Shown: piece by piece, positions 26,664 through 35,574 of the stretch
Numbering within the stretch: the first letter of the stretch is position 1
Layout of the letters: each line of letters opens with the position of its first letter
From: Chitinophagaceae bacterium
Lineage (GTDB): Bacteria > Bacteroidota > Bacteroidia > Chitinophagales > Chitinophagaceae
Direction: 5' to 3'
Length of the DNA: 64,000 nucleotides
Assembly: GCA_017853575.1 (NCBI GenBank)
Contig: JAFMJI010000006.1
Coordinates: 1-64,000 of the forward strand
Position numbers and translations under genes: made by a program
The notes under the pieces: generated by a model
Database searches by the model: none
What the model saw: the letters and a program-made list of their open reading frames with translations, nothing else
What the model was told of the DNA's origin: nothing

Positions 26664-27977
26664 ATGAAAATAGCTGTTGTTGGTACAGGGTACGTTGGAC
26701 TCGTAACAGGAACTTGTTTTGCTGAGAAGGGTAATGAAGTAATATGCATAGATATCGATCAAGAAAAAGTTGATAAACTGAGTAATGGTAAGATTACTAT
26801 TTATGAGCCTGGACTTAATGATCTGTTTCTTCGAAATCTAAAAGAAGGAAGATTGAAATTCAGTAGTTCACTTCAAGAAAGTATAAAAGATGCAGAAATA
26901 ATTTTTCTTGCTTTGCCCACACCCCCTGGTGAAAATGGAACTGCAGATTTGAAATATATACTTGGTGTTGCGACTGATCTCGGGAAAATTATTAAAAATT
27001 ACGTTGTAGTCGTTGATAAGAGTACTGTGCCTGTTGGTACTGCCGATAAAGTAAGAGCAGCCATTTCAAAAAATGCAAAAACAGAATTTGATGTTGTTTC
27101 AAACCCAGAGTTTTTAAGAGAAGGGGTTGCTGTGGATGATTTTATGAAACCCAACAGAATTGTAATTGGTGTAGAAAGTGATCGGGCAAAGAAAATCATG
27201 AATGAGCTATATGCTACTTTTTCAAGGGCTGGTACACCGGTTATTCATATGGATATCCGTTCTGCGGAGCTTACGAAATATGCAGCTAATTCTTTTTTGG
27301 CAACCAAGATTACTTTCATGAATGAGATTGCCCAACTTTGTGAGAGAATGGGAGCGGATGTGGATATGGTTAGATTAGGCATTGGATCAGATGAGCGAAT
27401 AGGGAAAAAATTTTTATTCCCAGGTATTGGTATCGGAGGGAGTTGTTTCCCAAAAGATATTTTTGCTTTGGTCATGAGTGCAAGCGAATTTGACTATGAC
27501 TTTAAGATTCTGAATGCGGTAATGAGCGTGAATGCAATGCAACGTTTGCATTTGGTCTCTAAAATCAATCAATACTATAATGGTAATTTGTCTGGAAAGC
27601 ATTTTGCATTATGGGGACTTGCGTTCAAGCCAAATACAGATGATATCAGAGAAGCACCATCTTTATATATGATCGATGAATTGCTTAAACAAGGAGCATC
27701 TTTGTGTGCGTTTGATCCAGAAGCTACTGAAAATGCAAAAAAACATTTTGGAAATAAAATCAACTTTGCAGAAAATCAATATGATGCACTCGAGAATGCT
27801 GATGCATTGATCATTGCAACCGAATGGAATGAATTTAGATCGCCCGATTTTCAAAAAATAGAAAATAGGCTTAAAAGAAAAGTAATATTTGACGGAAGAA
27901 ATCTTTTTGAAAACAATACTATGAAACAACTGGGATATCACTATGAAAGTATTGGTCGATCAGTTGTAAGTCAGTAA
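26664..27977 (+). CDS. ugd: UDP-glucose 6-dehydrogenase
   Basis: The 437-residue enzyme oxidises UDP-glucose to UDP-glucuronate. The N-terminal NAD-binding motif is VVGTGYVGLVTG, followed by ALPTPPGENGTADL, DKSTVPVGTADKV, NPEFLREGVAVDDF, and the catalytic C261 in GIGGSCFPKDI; the UDP-binding C-terminal domain has WGLAFKPNTDDIREAPSL. Starts 9 nt after the aminotransferase stop. UDP-GlcA would supply acidic sugars for the envelope. Confidence 0.95.
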   Translation: MKIAVVGTGYVGLVTGTCFAEKGNEVICIDIDQEKVDKLSNGKITIYEPGLNDLFLRNLKEGRLKFSSSLQESIKDAEIIFLALPTPPGENGTADLKYILGVATDLGKIIKNYVVVVDKSTVPVGTADKVRAAISKNAKTEFDVVSNPEFLREGVAVDDFMKPNRIVIGVESDRAKKIMNELYATFSRAGTPVIHMDIRSAELTKYAANSFLATKITFMNEIAQLCERMGADVDMVRLGIGSDERIGKKFLFPGIGIGGSCFPKDIFALVMSASEFDYDFKILNAVMSVNAMQRLHLVSKINQYYNGNLSGKHFALWGLAFKPNTDDIREAPSLYMIDELLKQGASLCAFDPEATENAKKHFGNKINFAENQYDALENADALIIATEWNEFRSPDFQKIENRLKRKVIFDGRNLFENNTMKQLGYHYESIGRSVVSQ

Positions 27978-27986
27978 AATTAAACC

Positions 27987-29036
27987 ATGAAAAAAATACT
28001 CGTTACAGGCGGTGCAGGATTTATAGGATCTCATGTTGTGAGATTGTTTGCAAAAAAATATCCTGATTACAAAATTGTAAATCTTGATGCACTCACGTAT
28101 GCAGGAAATTTAGAGAATTTAAATGATGTTGAAAGTCTTTCTAATTACTCTTTTGTAAAAGGAGATATAACTGACGAGACTTTTATTGATCAGCTTTTTG
28201 CCAAAGAACATTTTGATGCTGTCATTCATCTGGCCGCTGAGAGTCATGTCGATCGCTCTATCATGGATCCGCTCTCTTTTGTAAAAACCAATATCTTGGG
28301 TACGGCCGTTTTGTTAAATGCTGCCAGAAAGTATTGGCAAGATATGAATGGCAAATTGTTTTATCATGTATCAACCGATGAAGTATATGGCTCATTGGGT
28401 GAATCTGGTTTCTTTACTGAAACAACTCCATATGATCCACATTCTCCGTACTCAGCTTCAAAAGCCTCATCCGATCATCTGGTGAAAGCGTATTTTGATA
28501 CCTATGGCTTGCCGGTTGTGATCTCAAATTGTTCAAACAACTATGGCTCACATCAGTTTCCGGAGAAACTTCTTCCATTGATGATTAACAACATTGTACA
28601 CTCTAAACCACTTCCAGTCTATGGCAAAGGAGATAATGTTCGTGATTGGTTATGGGTGGAGGATCATGCAAGAGCAATCGATGTAATTTTTCATAAAGGT
28701 AAATTGGGCGAAACTTATAATATTGGTGGATTCAATGAATGGAAAAATTTAGACATTGTTCACTTGCTTTGCAAGATCATGGATAAAAAATTGAATCGTG
28801 CAGAAGGAGAGAGTGCAAAATTGATCACATTTGTCAAAGATCGTGCGGGCCACGACAAGCGTTATGCAATCGATGCAACAAAGCTTAATAAAGAATTAGG
28901 CTGGACCCCATCTTTGCAATTTGAAGAAGGATTGGATAAAACAATCGATTGGTATCTTGCAAATGGCGAGTGGATTGAAAATGTTACATCGGGTGCATAC
29001 AAAGATTATTATAAAGATCAATACGTAAGCAGATAA
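27987..29036 (+). CDS. rfbB: dTDP-glucose 4,6-dehydratase
   Basis: This 349-residue short-chain dehydrogenase has GGAGFIGSH (8-16), the DE pair at 131-132 in STDEVYG, and Y155-x-x-x-K159 in PYSASKASSDHL, all diagnostic for RmlB. It makes dTDP-4-keto-6-deoxyglucose for the dTDP-rhamnose pathway. It is 9 nt after ugd and 2 nt before rfbC. No rfbA thymidylyltransferase is in this window. Confidence 0.96.
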   Translation: MKKILVTGGAGFIGSHVVRLFAKKYPDYKIVNLDALTYAGNLENLNDVESLSNYSFVKGDITDETFIDQLFAKEHFDAVIHLAAESHVDRSIMDPLSFVKTNILGTAVLLNAARKYWQDMNGKLFYHVSTDEVYGSLGESGFFTETTPYDPHSPYSASKASSDHLVKAYFDTYGLPVVISNCSNNYGSHQFPEKLLPLMINNIVHSKPLPVYGKGDNVRDWLWVEDHARAIDVIFHKGKLGETYNIGGFNEWKNLDIVHLLCKIMDKKLNRAEGESAKLITFVKDRAGHDKRYAIDATKLNKELGWTPSLQFEEGLDKTIDWYLANGEWIENVTSGAYKDYYKDQYVSR

Positions 29037-29038
29037 TT

Positions 29039-29590
29039 ATGCAAATAGAAGCAACAGATTTCGCCGGACTCTATGTCATTACTCCTAGGGTGTTCAATGA
29101 TGAAAGGGGTTACTTCTTCGAGAGCTACAATGATTCAGTTTTCAAGAATAAGCATGGGATGGATTTTACATGGGTGCAGGATAATCAGTCGCATTCAACA
29201 TATGGAGTGATCAGAGGATTGCACATGCAAAAATCGCCACATGCTCAGACAAAACTTATCAGGGTATTACAGGGAGAAATTTTGGATGTTGTAGTTGATA
29301 TGCGAAAGAGTGAAAAAACATTTGGAAAAGTATTCTCCATTCAATTATCAGCACATAACAAAAAACAATTATTCATCCCTAAAGGATTTGTCCATGGTTT
29401 TTCAGTATTAAGTGAAACCGCTGATGTGCTGTATAAAATAGATGACTTCTACCACAAAGAATCAGAAGTAGGGGTGATATACAATGATGCGGAATTGAAC
29501 ATCGACTGGAAAGTGCCTGTTGAAAAGCAACTTGTTTCCGAAAAAGATCTTGTTTTGCCTGCATTTAAAGAAGCAACCTATTACGAATAA
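29039..29590 (+). CDS. rfbC: dTDP-4-dehydrorhamnose 3,5-epimerase
   Basis: The 183-residue cupin-fold protein shows the RmlC sequence: GLYVITPRVFNDERGYFFESYN, QDNQSHSTYGVIRGLHMQ with the catalytic histidine, VLQGEILDVVVDMR and FIPKGFVHGFSVLSETADVLYK. Length matches the family. It catalyses the double epimerisation in the dTDP-L-rhamnose pathway. Confidence 0.96.
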   Translation: MQIEATDFAGLYVITPRVFNDERGYFFESYNDSVFKNKHGMDFTWVQDNQSHSTYGVIRGLHMQKSPHAQTKLIRVLQGEILDVVVDMRKSEKTFGKVFSIQLSAHNKKQLFIPKGFVHGFSVLSETADVLYKIDDFYHKESEVGVIYNDAELNIDWKVPVEKQLVSEKDLVLPAFKEATYYE

Positions 29591-29596
29591 TTTAAC

Positions 29597-30457
29597 ATGA
29601 AGAAAATTCTCGTAACGGGTGCAAATGGTCAGCTTGGTAAAGAGTTGCGAGACATCGCTACCAATTTTCCTCAATATGAATTCCTCTTTTTGTCGAGAGA
29701 AGACATGCCTATTCATCATTATGAATTGGTGAGAAATACTTTTGATGGATTTAAACCTGATTATTGTGTTAATTGCGCAGCGTATACTGCAGTTGACAAA
29801 GCAGAGCAGGAAATTGAATTGGCAAATATCATCAATGCAGAATCTGTGGGTATTCTTGCAGCTATATCCAGAGAACATCATTGTAAGTTCATCCATATTT
29901 CAACCGATTATGTTTTCAGTGGAGATTCTCCAAAACCTTATGTTGAAATCGACACTACTTGTCCAGTTTCTGTCTATGGTAAAACCAAATTGGCAGGTGA
30001 GCTTGAAGCGTTGAAACAAAATCAAGATACCATCATCATAAGAACGTCTTGGGTCTATTCTTATTATGGCAACAACTTTGTCAAAACCATGATGCGCCTG
30101 ATGAGAGAAAGGGCAGAGATATCTGTTGTAAATGATCAAATTGGAAGTCCTACTTGGGCAGCTGATTTAGCTTCATTCATTATCCATATCATTTCGTTTC
30201 CTGAGTGGCATGCTGGTATTTATCATTTCTCCAATACTGGAGAAATAAGTTGGTATGATTTTGCAGTGGAAATAAAAAAACTCATCAAGAGCAATACGAT
30301 CATACATCCTATCCCAACTTCTGCTTATCCAACCCCCGCCCAGAGACCGGCGTTTAGTCTATTGGATAAGTCAAAAATCAAAACAGTTTTTGGATATACA
30401 CCCCCAGATTGGAAGCAAAGCCTTAAACAATGCATTGATCGCCTGCAGGCTTCTTAG
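29597..30457 (+). CDS. rfbD: dTDP-4-dehydrorhamnose reductase
   Basis: The 286-residue reductase begins MKKILVTGANGQLGKELRD and contains NCAAYTAVDKAE, ISTDYVFSGD and the catalytic YGKTKLAGE, then RTSWVYS. It completes dTDP-L-rhamnose synthesis. It is the last gene of the sugar-nucleotide operon. Confidence 0.95.
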   Translation: MKKILVTGANGQLGKELRDIATNFPQYEFLFLSREDMPIHHYELVRNTFDGFKPDYCVNCAAYTAVDKAEQEIELANIINAESVGILAAISREHHCKFIHISTDYVFSGDSPKPYVEIDTTCPVSVYGKTKLAGELEALKQNQDTIIIRTSWVYSYYGNNFVKTMMRLMRERAEISVVNDQIGSPTWAADLASFIIHIISFPEWHAGIYHFSNTGEISWYDFAVEIKKLIKSNTIIHPIPTSAYPTPAQRPAFSLLDKSKIKTVFGYTPPDWKQSLKQCIDRLQAS

Positions 30458-30464
30458 TATCGCG

Positions 30465-30472
30465 TATATTTG
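30465..30472 (+). promoter_or_regulatory. Candidate -7 element for the OsmC-metZ unit
   Basis: TATATTTG matches TAnnTTTG and ends 17 nt before the OsmC-family start codon. No clear -33 partner. Confidence 0.45.
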
Positions 30473-30489
30473 TACCCACAATTTATTTT

Positions 30490-30924
30490 ATGGCATTGAT
30501 GGAAGCGGTTTTGTCTGAGAGAGACTTTGGAATGGACATCCGTGATGCGGATGGTCATATCATGCGCATGGATATTCCTGTTGATCAGGGTGGAAATGGA
30601 TCTGGATTCAGACCAATGCAAACGATCTTGGCTGCTTTGTGCGGATGCAGTTCAGTAGATGTTATCAGTATACTAAAGAAACAGCGTCAGGAATTAACTG
30701 ATTTAAAAATAGAGGTTGATGGGAAAAGGGAGGAAGGTAAAGAACCTTCATTGTGGAAAGAGATTAGCGTGAAATTTAAATTAGCTGGTACGATGGAAGC
30801 TGCAAAGGCAAAACGTGCAGTTGATCTATCTATTGAAAAATATTGTTCAGTTGCAGAGACGCTCAGAAAAGCAGGGGCAATTATTGACTATGAGGTTTTT
30901 TTAAATGGGACAAAAATTGATTAA
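30490..30924 (+). CDS. OsmC-family protein
   Basis: The 144-residue protein resembles the YhfA branch of the OsmC/Ohr superfamily: GGNGSGFRPMQTILAALCGCSSVDVISILKKQRQ in order, then a C-terminal helix with YCSVAETLRKAGAI. The cysteines of CGCSSVD and YCSV would be at the peroxidase-like site, but activity in this branch is not established. It is 18 nt before metZ. Confidence 0.85.
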   Translation: MALMEAVLSERDFGMDIRDADGHIMRMDIPVDQGGNGSGFRPMQTILAALCGCSSVDVISILKKQRQELTDLKIEVDGKREEGKEPSLWKEISVKFKLAGTMEAAKAKRAVDLSIEKYCSVAETLRKAGAIIDYEVFLNGTKID

Positions 30925-30941
30925 CAATTAATTCATTCATA

Positions 30942-32102
30942 ATGCGGCCAGAGACATTAGCAATTAGAACCCAAACAGAAAGAACAGGTGAAAAAGAGCA
31001 TTCCACTCCACTTTTTCTCACCAGCAGTTTCGTATATGATTCCGCAGAAGACATGGCTGCTGCATTTGAAGATGATACGTTGGATGTAAACATCTATTCT
31101 CGATTCTCTAATCCGAGTGTTGATGAGTTCGTAAAGAAAGTTTGTTTGATGGAAGGTGCTGAAGATGGCATTGCCACTGCAACCGGAATGGCAGCTGTTT
31201 TTTCCTCCTTTATGACTTTTGTGTCTGCAGGCGATCACATCGTTTCTGCTTCAGCAGTATTTGGATCAACACATGCCATCCTAACAAAGTATTTGCCAAA
31301 GTGGGGAATTGAATATAGTTATTTTGATATGAATAAGCCAGAAACCATTGAGGGCTTGATCAAGAAAAATACCAAGTTATTATATGTTGAAACACCTTCC
31401 AATCCCGGTTTGGACATCATTGATTTGAAATTCGTTGCAGATATCTGCAAGAAGCATAACATATTATTTGTTGTAGATAATTGCTTTGCAACCCCTGCAG
31501 TTCAGCAACCGATTCAATTTGGTGCAGATCTTGTACTTCATTCTGCAACAAAATTCATGGACGGACAAGGTAGGGTGTTGGGTGGAGTTGTAGTAGGTAA
31601 AAAAGATTTGATCAAGCAAATGTACCTCTTCATCAGAAATACTGGTCCCTCTTTGAGTCCATTCAATGCGTGGGTTCTTTCAAAAAGTTTGGAAACATTG
31701 TATGTGCGCATGGATAAACATGCTTCAAATGCATTGTATATCGCAAAAAAACTTGAAGGACATCCAGCATTAAGTTGGGTTAAATATCCAATGTTGGAGT
31801 CGCATCCACATTACAAAATCGCTATAAAACAAATGAGTAATGGTGGTGGAATACTTACATTTGAATTGAAAGCCGGACTCGATGGAGGCCGAAAATTTCT
31901 CAATAATCTTACTTGGTTGTCGATGACGAACAACCTTGGAGATAGCAGAACCATAGCTTCACATCCTGCAAGTACAACACACTCAAAACTCACTCAAGAG
32001 GAAAGACAAGCAGTTGGAATTACTCCTGGCTTGATTAGGCTTTCAGTGGGATTGGAGCATCCCGATGATATCATCGAAGAGATTTTGGGGGCATTGAAAT
32101 AG
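30942..32102 (+). CDS. metZ: O-succinylhomoserine sulfhydrylase
   Basis: The 386-residue PLP enzyme belongs to the Cys/Met transsulfuration family. RFSNPSVDEF, the GMAAVFSSFM segment, VETPSNPGLDIID and VDNCFATPAVQQP are family blocks; K204 in LHSATKFMDGQGRVLGG binds PLP and the DGQGR-V-L-GG form is typical of MetZ. It makes homocysteine by direct sulfhydrylation. Cystathionine-forming activity cannot be ruled out from sequence. Confidence 0.88.
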   Translation: MRPETLAIRTQTERTGEKEHSTPLFLTSSFVYDSAEDMAAAFEDDTLDVNIYSRFSNPSVDEFVKKVCLMEGAEDGIATATGMAAVFSSFMTFVSAGDHIVSASAVFGSTHAILTKYLPKWGIEYSYFDMNKPETIEGLIKKNTKLLYVETPSNPGLDIIDLKFVADICKKHNILFVVDNCFATPAVQQPIQFGADLVLHSATKFMDGQGRVLGGVVVGKKDLIKQMYLFIRNTGPSLSPFNAWVLSKSLETLYVRMDKHASNALYIAKKLEGHPALSWVKYPMLESHPHYKIAIKQMSNGGGILTFELKAGLDGGRKFLNNLTWLSMTNNLGDSRTIASHPASTTHSKLTQEERQAVGITPGLIRLSVGLEHPDDIIEEILGALK

Positions 32103-32146
32103 TTTATTCTAGTTAAATTACATGACAAAATATAGGCAGGCTTGTC

Positions 32147-32839
32147 ATGAAACATCTTTTACTGATTGCTCTTTTTGCTTTTATTGGTATTTCAACTAGC
32201 GCACAAGTTCATACGGGAGCATGGATGCGTAGACTAGATACATCTGTTCAATATCTAACAATTGTTGATCAATACTTTGTCATCACTACTTTTAATCTTG
32301 AAGAAAAGAAATTTTATCAAACGCGCGGTGGTACGGCTGTAATGGATGGGAAGCAAATGACTGGTGTGATTGAATTCAACACAACAGAAAAATCAGAAGT
32401 TAAATCGAGCTATACGTACAATTATACATTCAATAAGAAGGATTTGGTCATGCCAATTGGAGGTATAGAAAAAACTTGGACATGGGTGGACGATGCAAAT
32501 GCAGGCTTGGCTGGTAATTGGCGTATTACCGGTCGTATGCAGGATGGAAAATTTGTTACCATGAATCCAGGTGCGAGAAAAACTATTAAAGTGCTTTCTG
32601 GTACTCGATTTCAGTGGACTGCAATCAATACCGATACGGGCGAGTTTTTTGGAACTGGGGGAGGATATTACACCTTTAAGGATGGAAAATACTCTGAACA
32701 TATTGAGTTCTTTTCTCGCGACGCAACAAGGGTTGGAAGTTCACTGAGTTTTGATGCTTCTATTAAAGACGGGAATTGGCACCACAGTGGTAACAGTTCA
32801 AAAGGTGATCCTATATTTGAAATTTGGAGTAGGAAATAA
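32147..32839 (+). CDS. Secreted protein with an internal duplication, unknown function
   Basis: The 230-residue product has a signal peptide ending STSAQ (about residue 19). The mature part appears to contain two related beta-rich units: the first around FNLEEKKFYQTRGGTAVMDGKQMTGVIEF and the second around INTDTGEFFGTGGGYYTFKDGKYSEHIEFF, each followed by a strand-rich tail. This suggests a lipocalin-like or similar barrel fold, but I recognise no named family. It sits between metZ and the pentapeptide gene. Confidence 0.7.
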   Translation: MKHLLLIALFAFIGISTSAQVHTGAWMRRLDTSVQYLTIVDQYFVITTFNLEEKKFYQTRGGTAVMDGKQMTGVIEFNTTEKSEVKSSYTYNYTFNKKDLVMPIGGIEKTWTWVDDANAGLAGNWRITGRMQDGKFVTMNPGARKTIKVLSGTRFQWTAINTDTGEFFGTGGGYYTFKDGKYSEHIEFFSRDATRVGSSLSFDASIKDGNWHHSGNSSKGDPIFEIWSRK

Positions 32840-32860
32840 TGTACAATTTTAATCGTCAAA

Positions 32861-33427
32861 ATGGAGCTTATTGAAGAAAAGGTATTTGAGGGGCTTGATT
32901 TTTCTAGTCAAAAATTTGAAATTGCTGAATATGAACATTGTAAGTTTATCAAATGCAATTTTCATGAAACAGATGTTAGAGGAGCTGTATTTTCAGATGT
33001 AATTTTTGACCAATGCGATTTGGCAATGATGAAAATTAATAACTCAAGTTTTCGTGAAGTTGTATGCTCCTCATGTAAAATGATTGGGATTCAATTTGAG
33101 CACATCAATCCATTTGGATTAAGTGTAAAGTTTGTTGACACTAATTTGGATCATTCAAACTTCTATAAAGTGATAATGCGCAAAACCAATTTTATTAACT
33201 GCTCTTTAAAGGAAGTTGATTTCAGTGATTCAGATCTTACAGCGTGCGTCTTTGATAATTGTGATTTTCACCTAGCTATATTTGATTCAACTGTTTTAAA
33301 TAATGCCAATTTTAGAACTTCATATAATTATTCAATTGATCCAATCGCGAATAAAATTAAACAGTCCAGGCACAGCTACCCTTCAGTCTTGGGATTGGTT
33401 AATCAATTAGATATACTTATTGATTAA
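32861..33427 (+). CDS. Pentapeptide-repeat protein
   Basis: The 188-residue protein is built of A(N/D)LXX-like pentapeptide units with F or I at the central position (CKFIKCNFHETDVRGAVF, CVFDNCDFHLAIFDSTVL), expected to fold as a right-handed quadrilateral helix. It ends with NANFRTSYNYSIDPIANKIKQ in order, as in a widespread family of small soluble pentapeptide proteins. Some family members mimic DNA, such as Qnr; no such role is shown here. Confidence 0.88.
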   Translation: MELIEEKVFEGLDFSSQKFEIAEYEHCKFIKCNFHETDVRGAVFSDVIFDQCDLAMMKINNSSFREVVCSSCKMIGIQFEHINPFGLSVKFVDTNLDHSNFYKVIMRKTNFINCSLKEVDFSDSDLTACVFDNCDFHLAIFDSTVLNNANFRTSYNYSIDPIANKIKQSRHSYPSVLGLVNQLDILID

Positions 33428-33501
33428 TTAAGAATTTTTGAACTCAGCCACCTTTTTTGGAAAAACGACCCCAACATGATAGAAATCAATCGGGGTCTTT
33501 T

Positions 33502-33627
33502 GTTCTGATTAGTAGTAATCAAATTTACCAATTTTTTCCCCCCCCTGATTATTTTCTCAACGATGAATACACATATAAAAAACCCCTATACAAATTCATG
33601 TATAAGGGTATTACTACTAACCAGAAC
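33502..33627. repeat. Long inverted repeat with nested hairpin
   Basis: Arms GTTCTGATTAGTAGTAAT and ATTACTACTAACCAGAAC pair at 17 of 18 positions over a 90-nt interior that itself folds a hairpin. It could be a structured RNA, a small mobile remnant or a protein site; nothing in the sequence decides. Confidence 0.6.
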
Positions 33628-33920
33628 CTTAAATGAATTCATTGTTTGGTTTGGTGGTCAAATCTAAATAAACTTTTGTTGAGTTATTAAAATATTTTAA
33701 AAATTATTTCAACTATTGAATTACAGGTTTTATTTCAATGTTTTAGTTATGTTCTAATCATTGTTTTTTTAGTTTAGAAATACATTTTCAGTGTATTCAA
33801 TCCACTACAATTTTTAGAGGTAAAAATTGAAACAAAATAATAGTTAGGATAACTTTTTTGTCCTGTATTTTCACTTCAAATCGGATAAGAAATCGGACAA
33901 AAACGACGATTTTGACAATA

Positions 33921-33965
33921 AAAAGACTCGTAAATCATTGATATACAATTCATTACGAGTCTTTT
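33921..33965 (-). terminator. Terminator of tRNA-Gln
   Basis: A 13-bp perfect inverted repeat, AAAAGACTCGTAA with TTACGAGTCTTTT, has a 19-nt loop and ends in T on the minus strand, 5 nt past the tRNA 3' end. Confidence 0.85.
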
Positions 33966-33969
33966 AAAG

Positions 33970-34040
33970 TTGCCCGACCTGGATTCGAACCAAGACAAAC
34001 AGAACCAAAATCTGTCGTACTACCATTATACTATCGGGCA
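33970..34040 (-). tRNA. tRNA-Gln (anticodon TTG)
   Basis: On the minus strand the acceptor TGCCCGA pairs with TCGGGCA, the D and T arms are regular (TTCGAAT T loop), and the anticodon stem ACAGA/TCTGT holds loop TTTTGGT, giving anticodon TTG. CCA is not encoded. Confidence 0.95.
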
Positions 34041-34112
34041 TCCTAATGGGTTGCAAAAATAAGTGATTTAGAAAGAAGATCCCAAAATTAAAAACGACAA
34101 TTTCAAGGCAGT

Positions 34113-35396
34113 TTACTGCTGTTTTACCAAATGGTGATTTTTCTTGCCCCTTTGTACAACAATATAACCTCCGGCTAAAAGTTGACTCTTATCAATGATA
34201 AAACCAACATCAGTAATTTTTTCCTTGTTAACACTCACTCCACCACCTGCAACCATTTTCCTCGCTTCCCCTTTGCTTGGAAATATACCAGTCTCTGCAA
34301 GGAAACTGACAACATCTATACCACTCGATATGTGTGAAGATGAAATTGTATGAGTGGGTACACCCTCCATTGCTTGAAGCAAACCTGCTTCATCCATTTC
34401 TCTGAAATTGATATCGTCTTTTTTTCCAAAAAGTTGTTCTGTAGTTTGCTGAGCCATCTCACATTCCTTCTCTCCATGTACAAAACTTGTGATGGCAGTT
34501 GCTAGTTTTTTCTGAAGAATTCTTGCACCTGGATCTTTGGAATGTTCCTGAATCAACTGATCAATTTCATTTTTTTCAATCAGTGTAAAAATCTTGATCC
34601 ACTTCTCCGCATCCGCATCCGCAGCATTCAACCAAAATTGATAAAATTGAAAAGGCGAGGTTTTCTCCGCATCCAGCCATACATTTCCTTTTTCAGTCTT
34701 GCCAAACTTGCCACCATCAGCTTTTGTGATCAATGGACAAGTAAATGCAAATGCCTCACCAAAAGCCTTTCTGCGTATAAGTTCTGTTCCTGTAGTAATA
34801 TTTCCCCACTGGTCACTTCCACCCATCTGTAGCTTACAGTTCTTGTTTTGATACAACCAGAAAAAATCATATCCCTGCATTAACTGATATGCAAACTCTG
34901 TATAACTGATTCCCGTATCTCCTTCAATTCTTTTTTTCACACTGTCTTTCGCCATCATATAGTTCACAGTGATATGCTTGCCTACATCTCTCAAAAAATC
35001 AATGAATCCCAATCCTTTGAACCAATCATAATTATTGACGATCTCAGCACAATTTTTTTTGGATGAATCAAAATCGAGATATTTTTCCAACTGCTTTCTT
35101 ACACCCGCCACGTTTTTTGAAAGCGTTTCTTCATTCAGCAAATTTCTTTCTTCACTCTTACCGCTGGGATCACCCACCATCCCCGTTGCACCTCCTACCA
35201 ATGCAAGTGGTTTATGCCCTGCACGCTGTAAATGGTACAACAGTAAAATTGGTACCAGACTGCCAATATGCAAGCTGTCTGCTGTTGGGTCAAAACCAAT
35301 ATAACATGTAGTGGATTCCTTTTTTAACTGCTCCTCGGTTCCAGGCATGATGTCCTGAATCATTCCCCTCCATTTGAGTTCCGCAACTATGTCCAT
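34113..35396 (-). CDS. tyrS: Tyrosyl-tRNA synthetase
   Basis: From ATG 35396 the enzyme is 427 residues. Class I landmarks are CYIGFDPTADSLHIGSLV (HIGH variant), QMGGSDQWGNITTG and the KMSKS variant KFGKT; the C-terminal S4-like RNA-binding domain follows (MVAGGGVSVNKEKITDVGF). A 24-residue upstream in-frame extension is rejected because a promoter -7 box lies inside it. It is divergent from the PorV-like gene. Confidence 0.96.
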   Translation of the reverse strand: MDIVAELKWRGMIQDIMPGTEEQLKKESTTCYIGFDPTADSLHIGSLVPILLLYHLQRAGHKPLALVGGATGMVGDPSGKSEERNLLNEETLSKNVAGVRKQLEKYLDFDSSKKNCAEIVNNYDWFKGLGFIDFLRDVGKHITVNYMMAKDSVKKRIEGDTGISYTEFAYQLMQGYDFFWLYQNKNCKLQMGGSDQWGNITTGTELIRRKAFGEAFAFTCPLITKADGGKFGKTEKGNVWLDAEKTSPFQFYQFWLNAADADAEKWIKIFTLIEKNEIDQLIQEHSKDPGARILQKKLATAITSFVHGEKECEMAQQTTEQLFGKKDDINFREMDEAGLLQAMEGVPTHTISSSHISSGIDVVSFLAETGIFPSKGEARKMVAGGGVSVNKEKITDVGFIIDKSQLLAGGYIVVQRGKKNHHLVKQQ

Positions 35397-35412
35397 CGCT
35401 AAAATATTTCTG

Positions 35413-35444
35413 CAAATGTAACAAGGAATCAAAACATGCCCCAA
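35413..35444 (-). promoter_or_regulatory. tyrS promoter
   Basis: On the minus strand TTGG (35441-35444) and TACATTTG (35413-35420) are 20 nt apart, a good Bacteroidota promoter, ending 17 nt upstream of the tyrS ATG. Confidence 0.7.
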
Positions 35445-35574
35445 GCGCAATAAATCTCCCTGTATCACGTTGTTTTTCTGAGGCCGATGGAAGATATTTG
35501 GATTAACTTCGTTAGATCCAATATCTCAGAGAAATTACCGATTAAGTTTTACTCATAACCCATACTTTCTGGAT

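Larger units (their letters stand above)
33428..33969. other. Gene-free region rich in inverted repeats
   Basis: This 540-nt stretch has no supported gene. It holds: a GACCCC / GGGGTC hairpin (33467-33497) followed by a short T run, likely the terminator of the pentapeptide gene; an 18-nt arm at 33502-33519 matched in inverted orientation (17 of 18) at 33610-33627; an inner hairpin (TATACA / TGTATA plus flanking C and G runs, 33584-33608); an eight-C homopolymer (33538-33545); and TTTTTGTCC (33855-33863) inverted as GGACAAAAA (33895-33903). Confidence 0.6.

Noticed and set aside
35397-35468. N-terminal extension of tyrS
   Set aside because: Overlaps the tyrS promoter; the synthetase homology begins at 35396.
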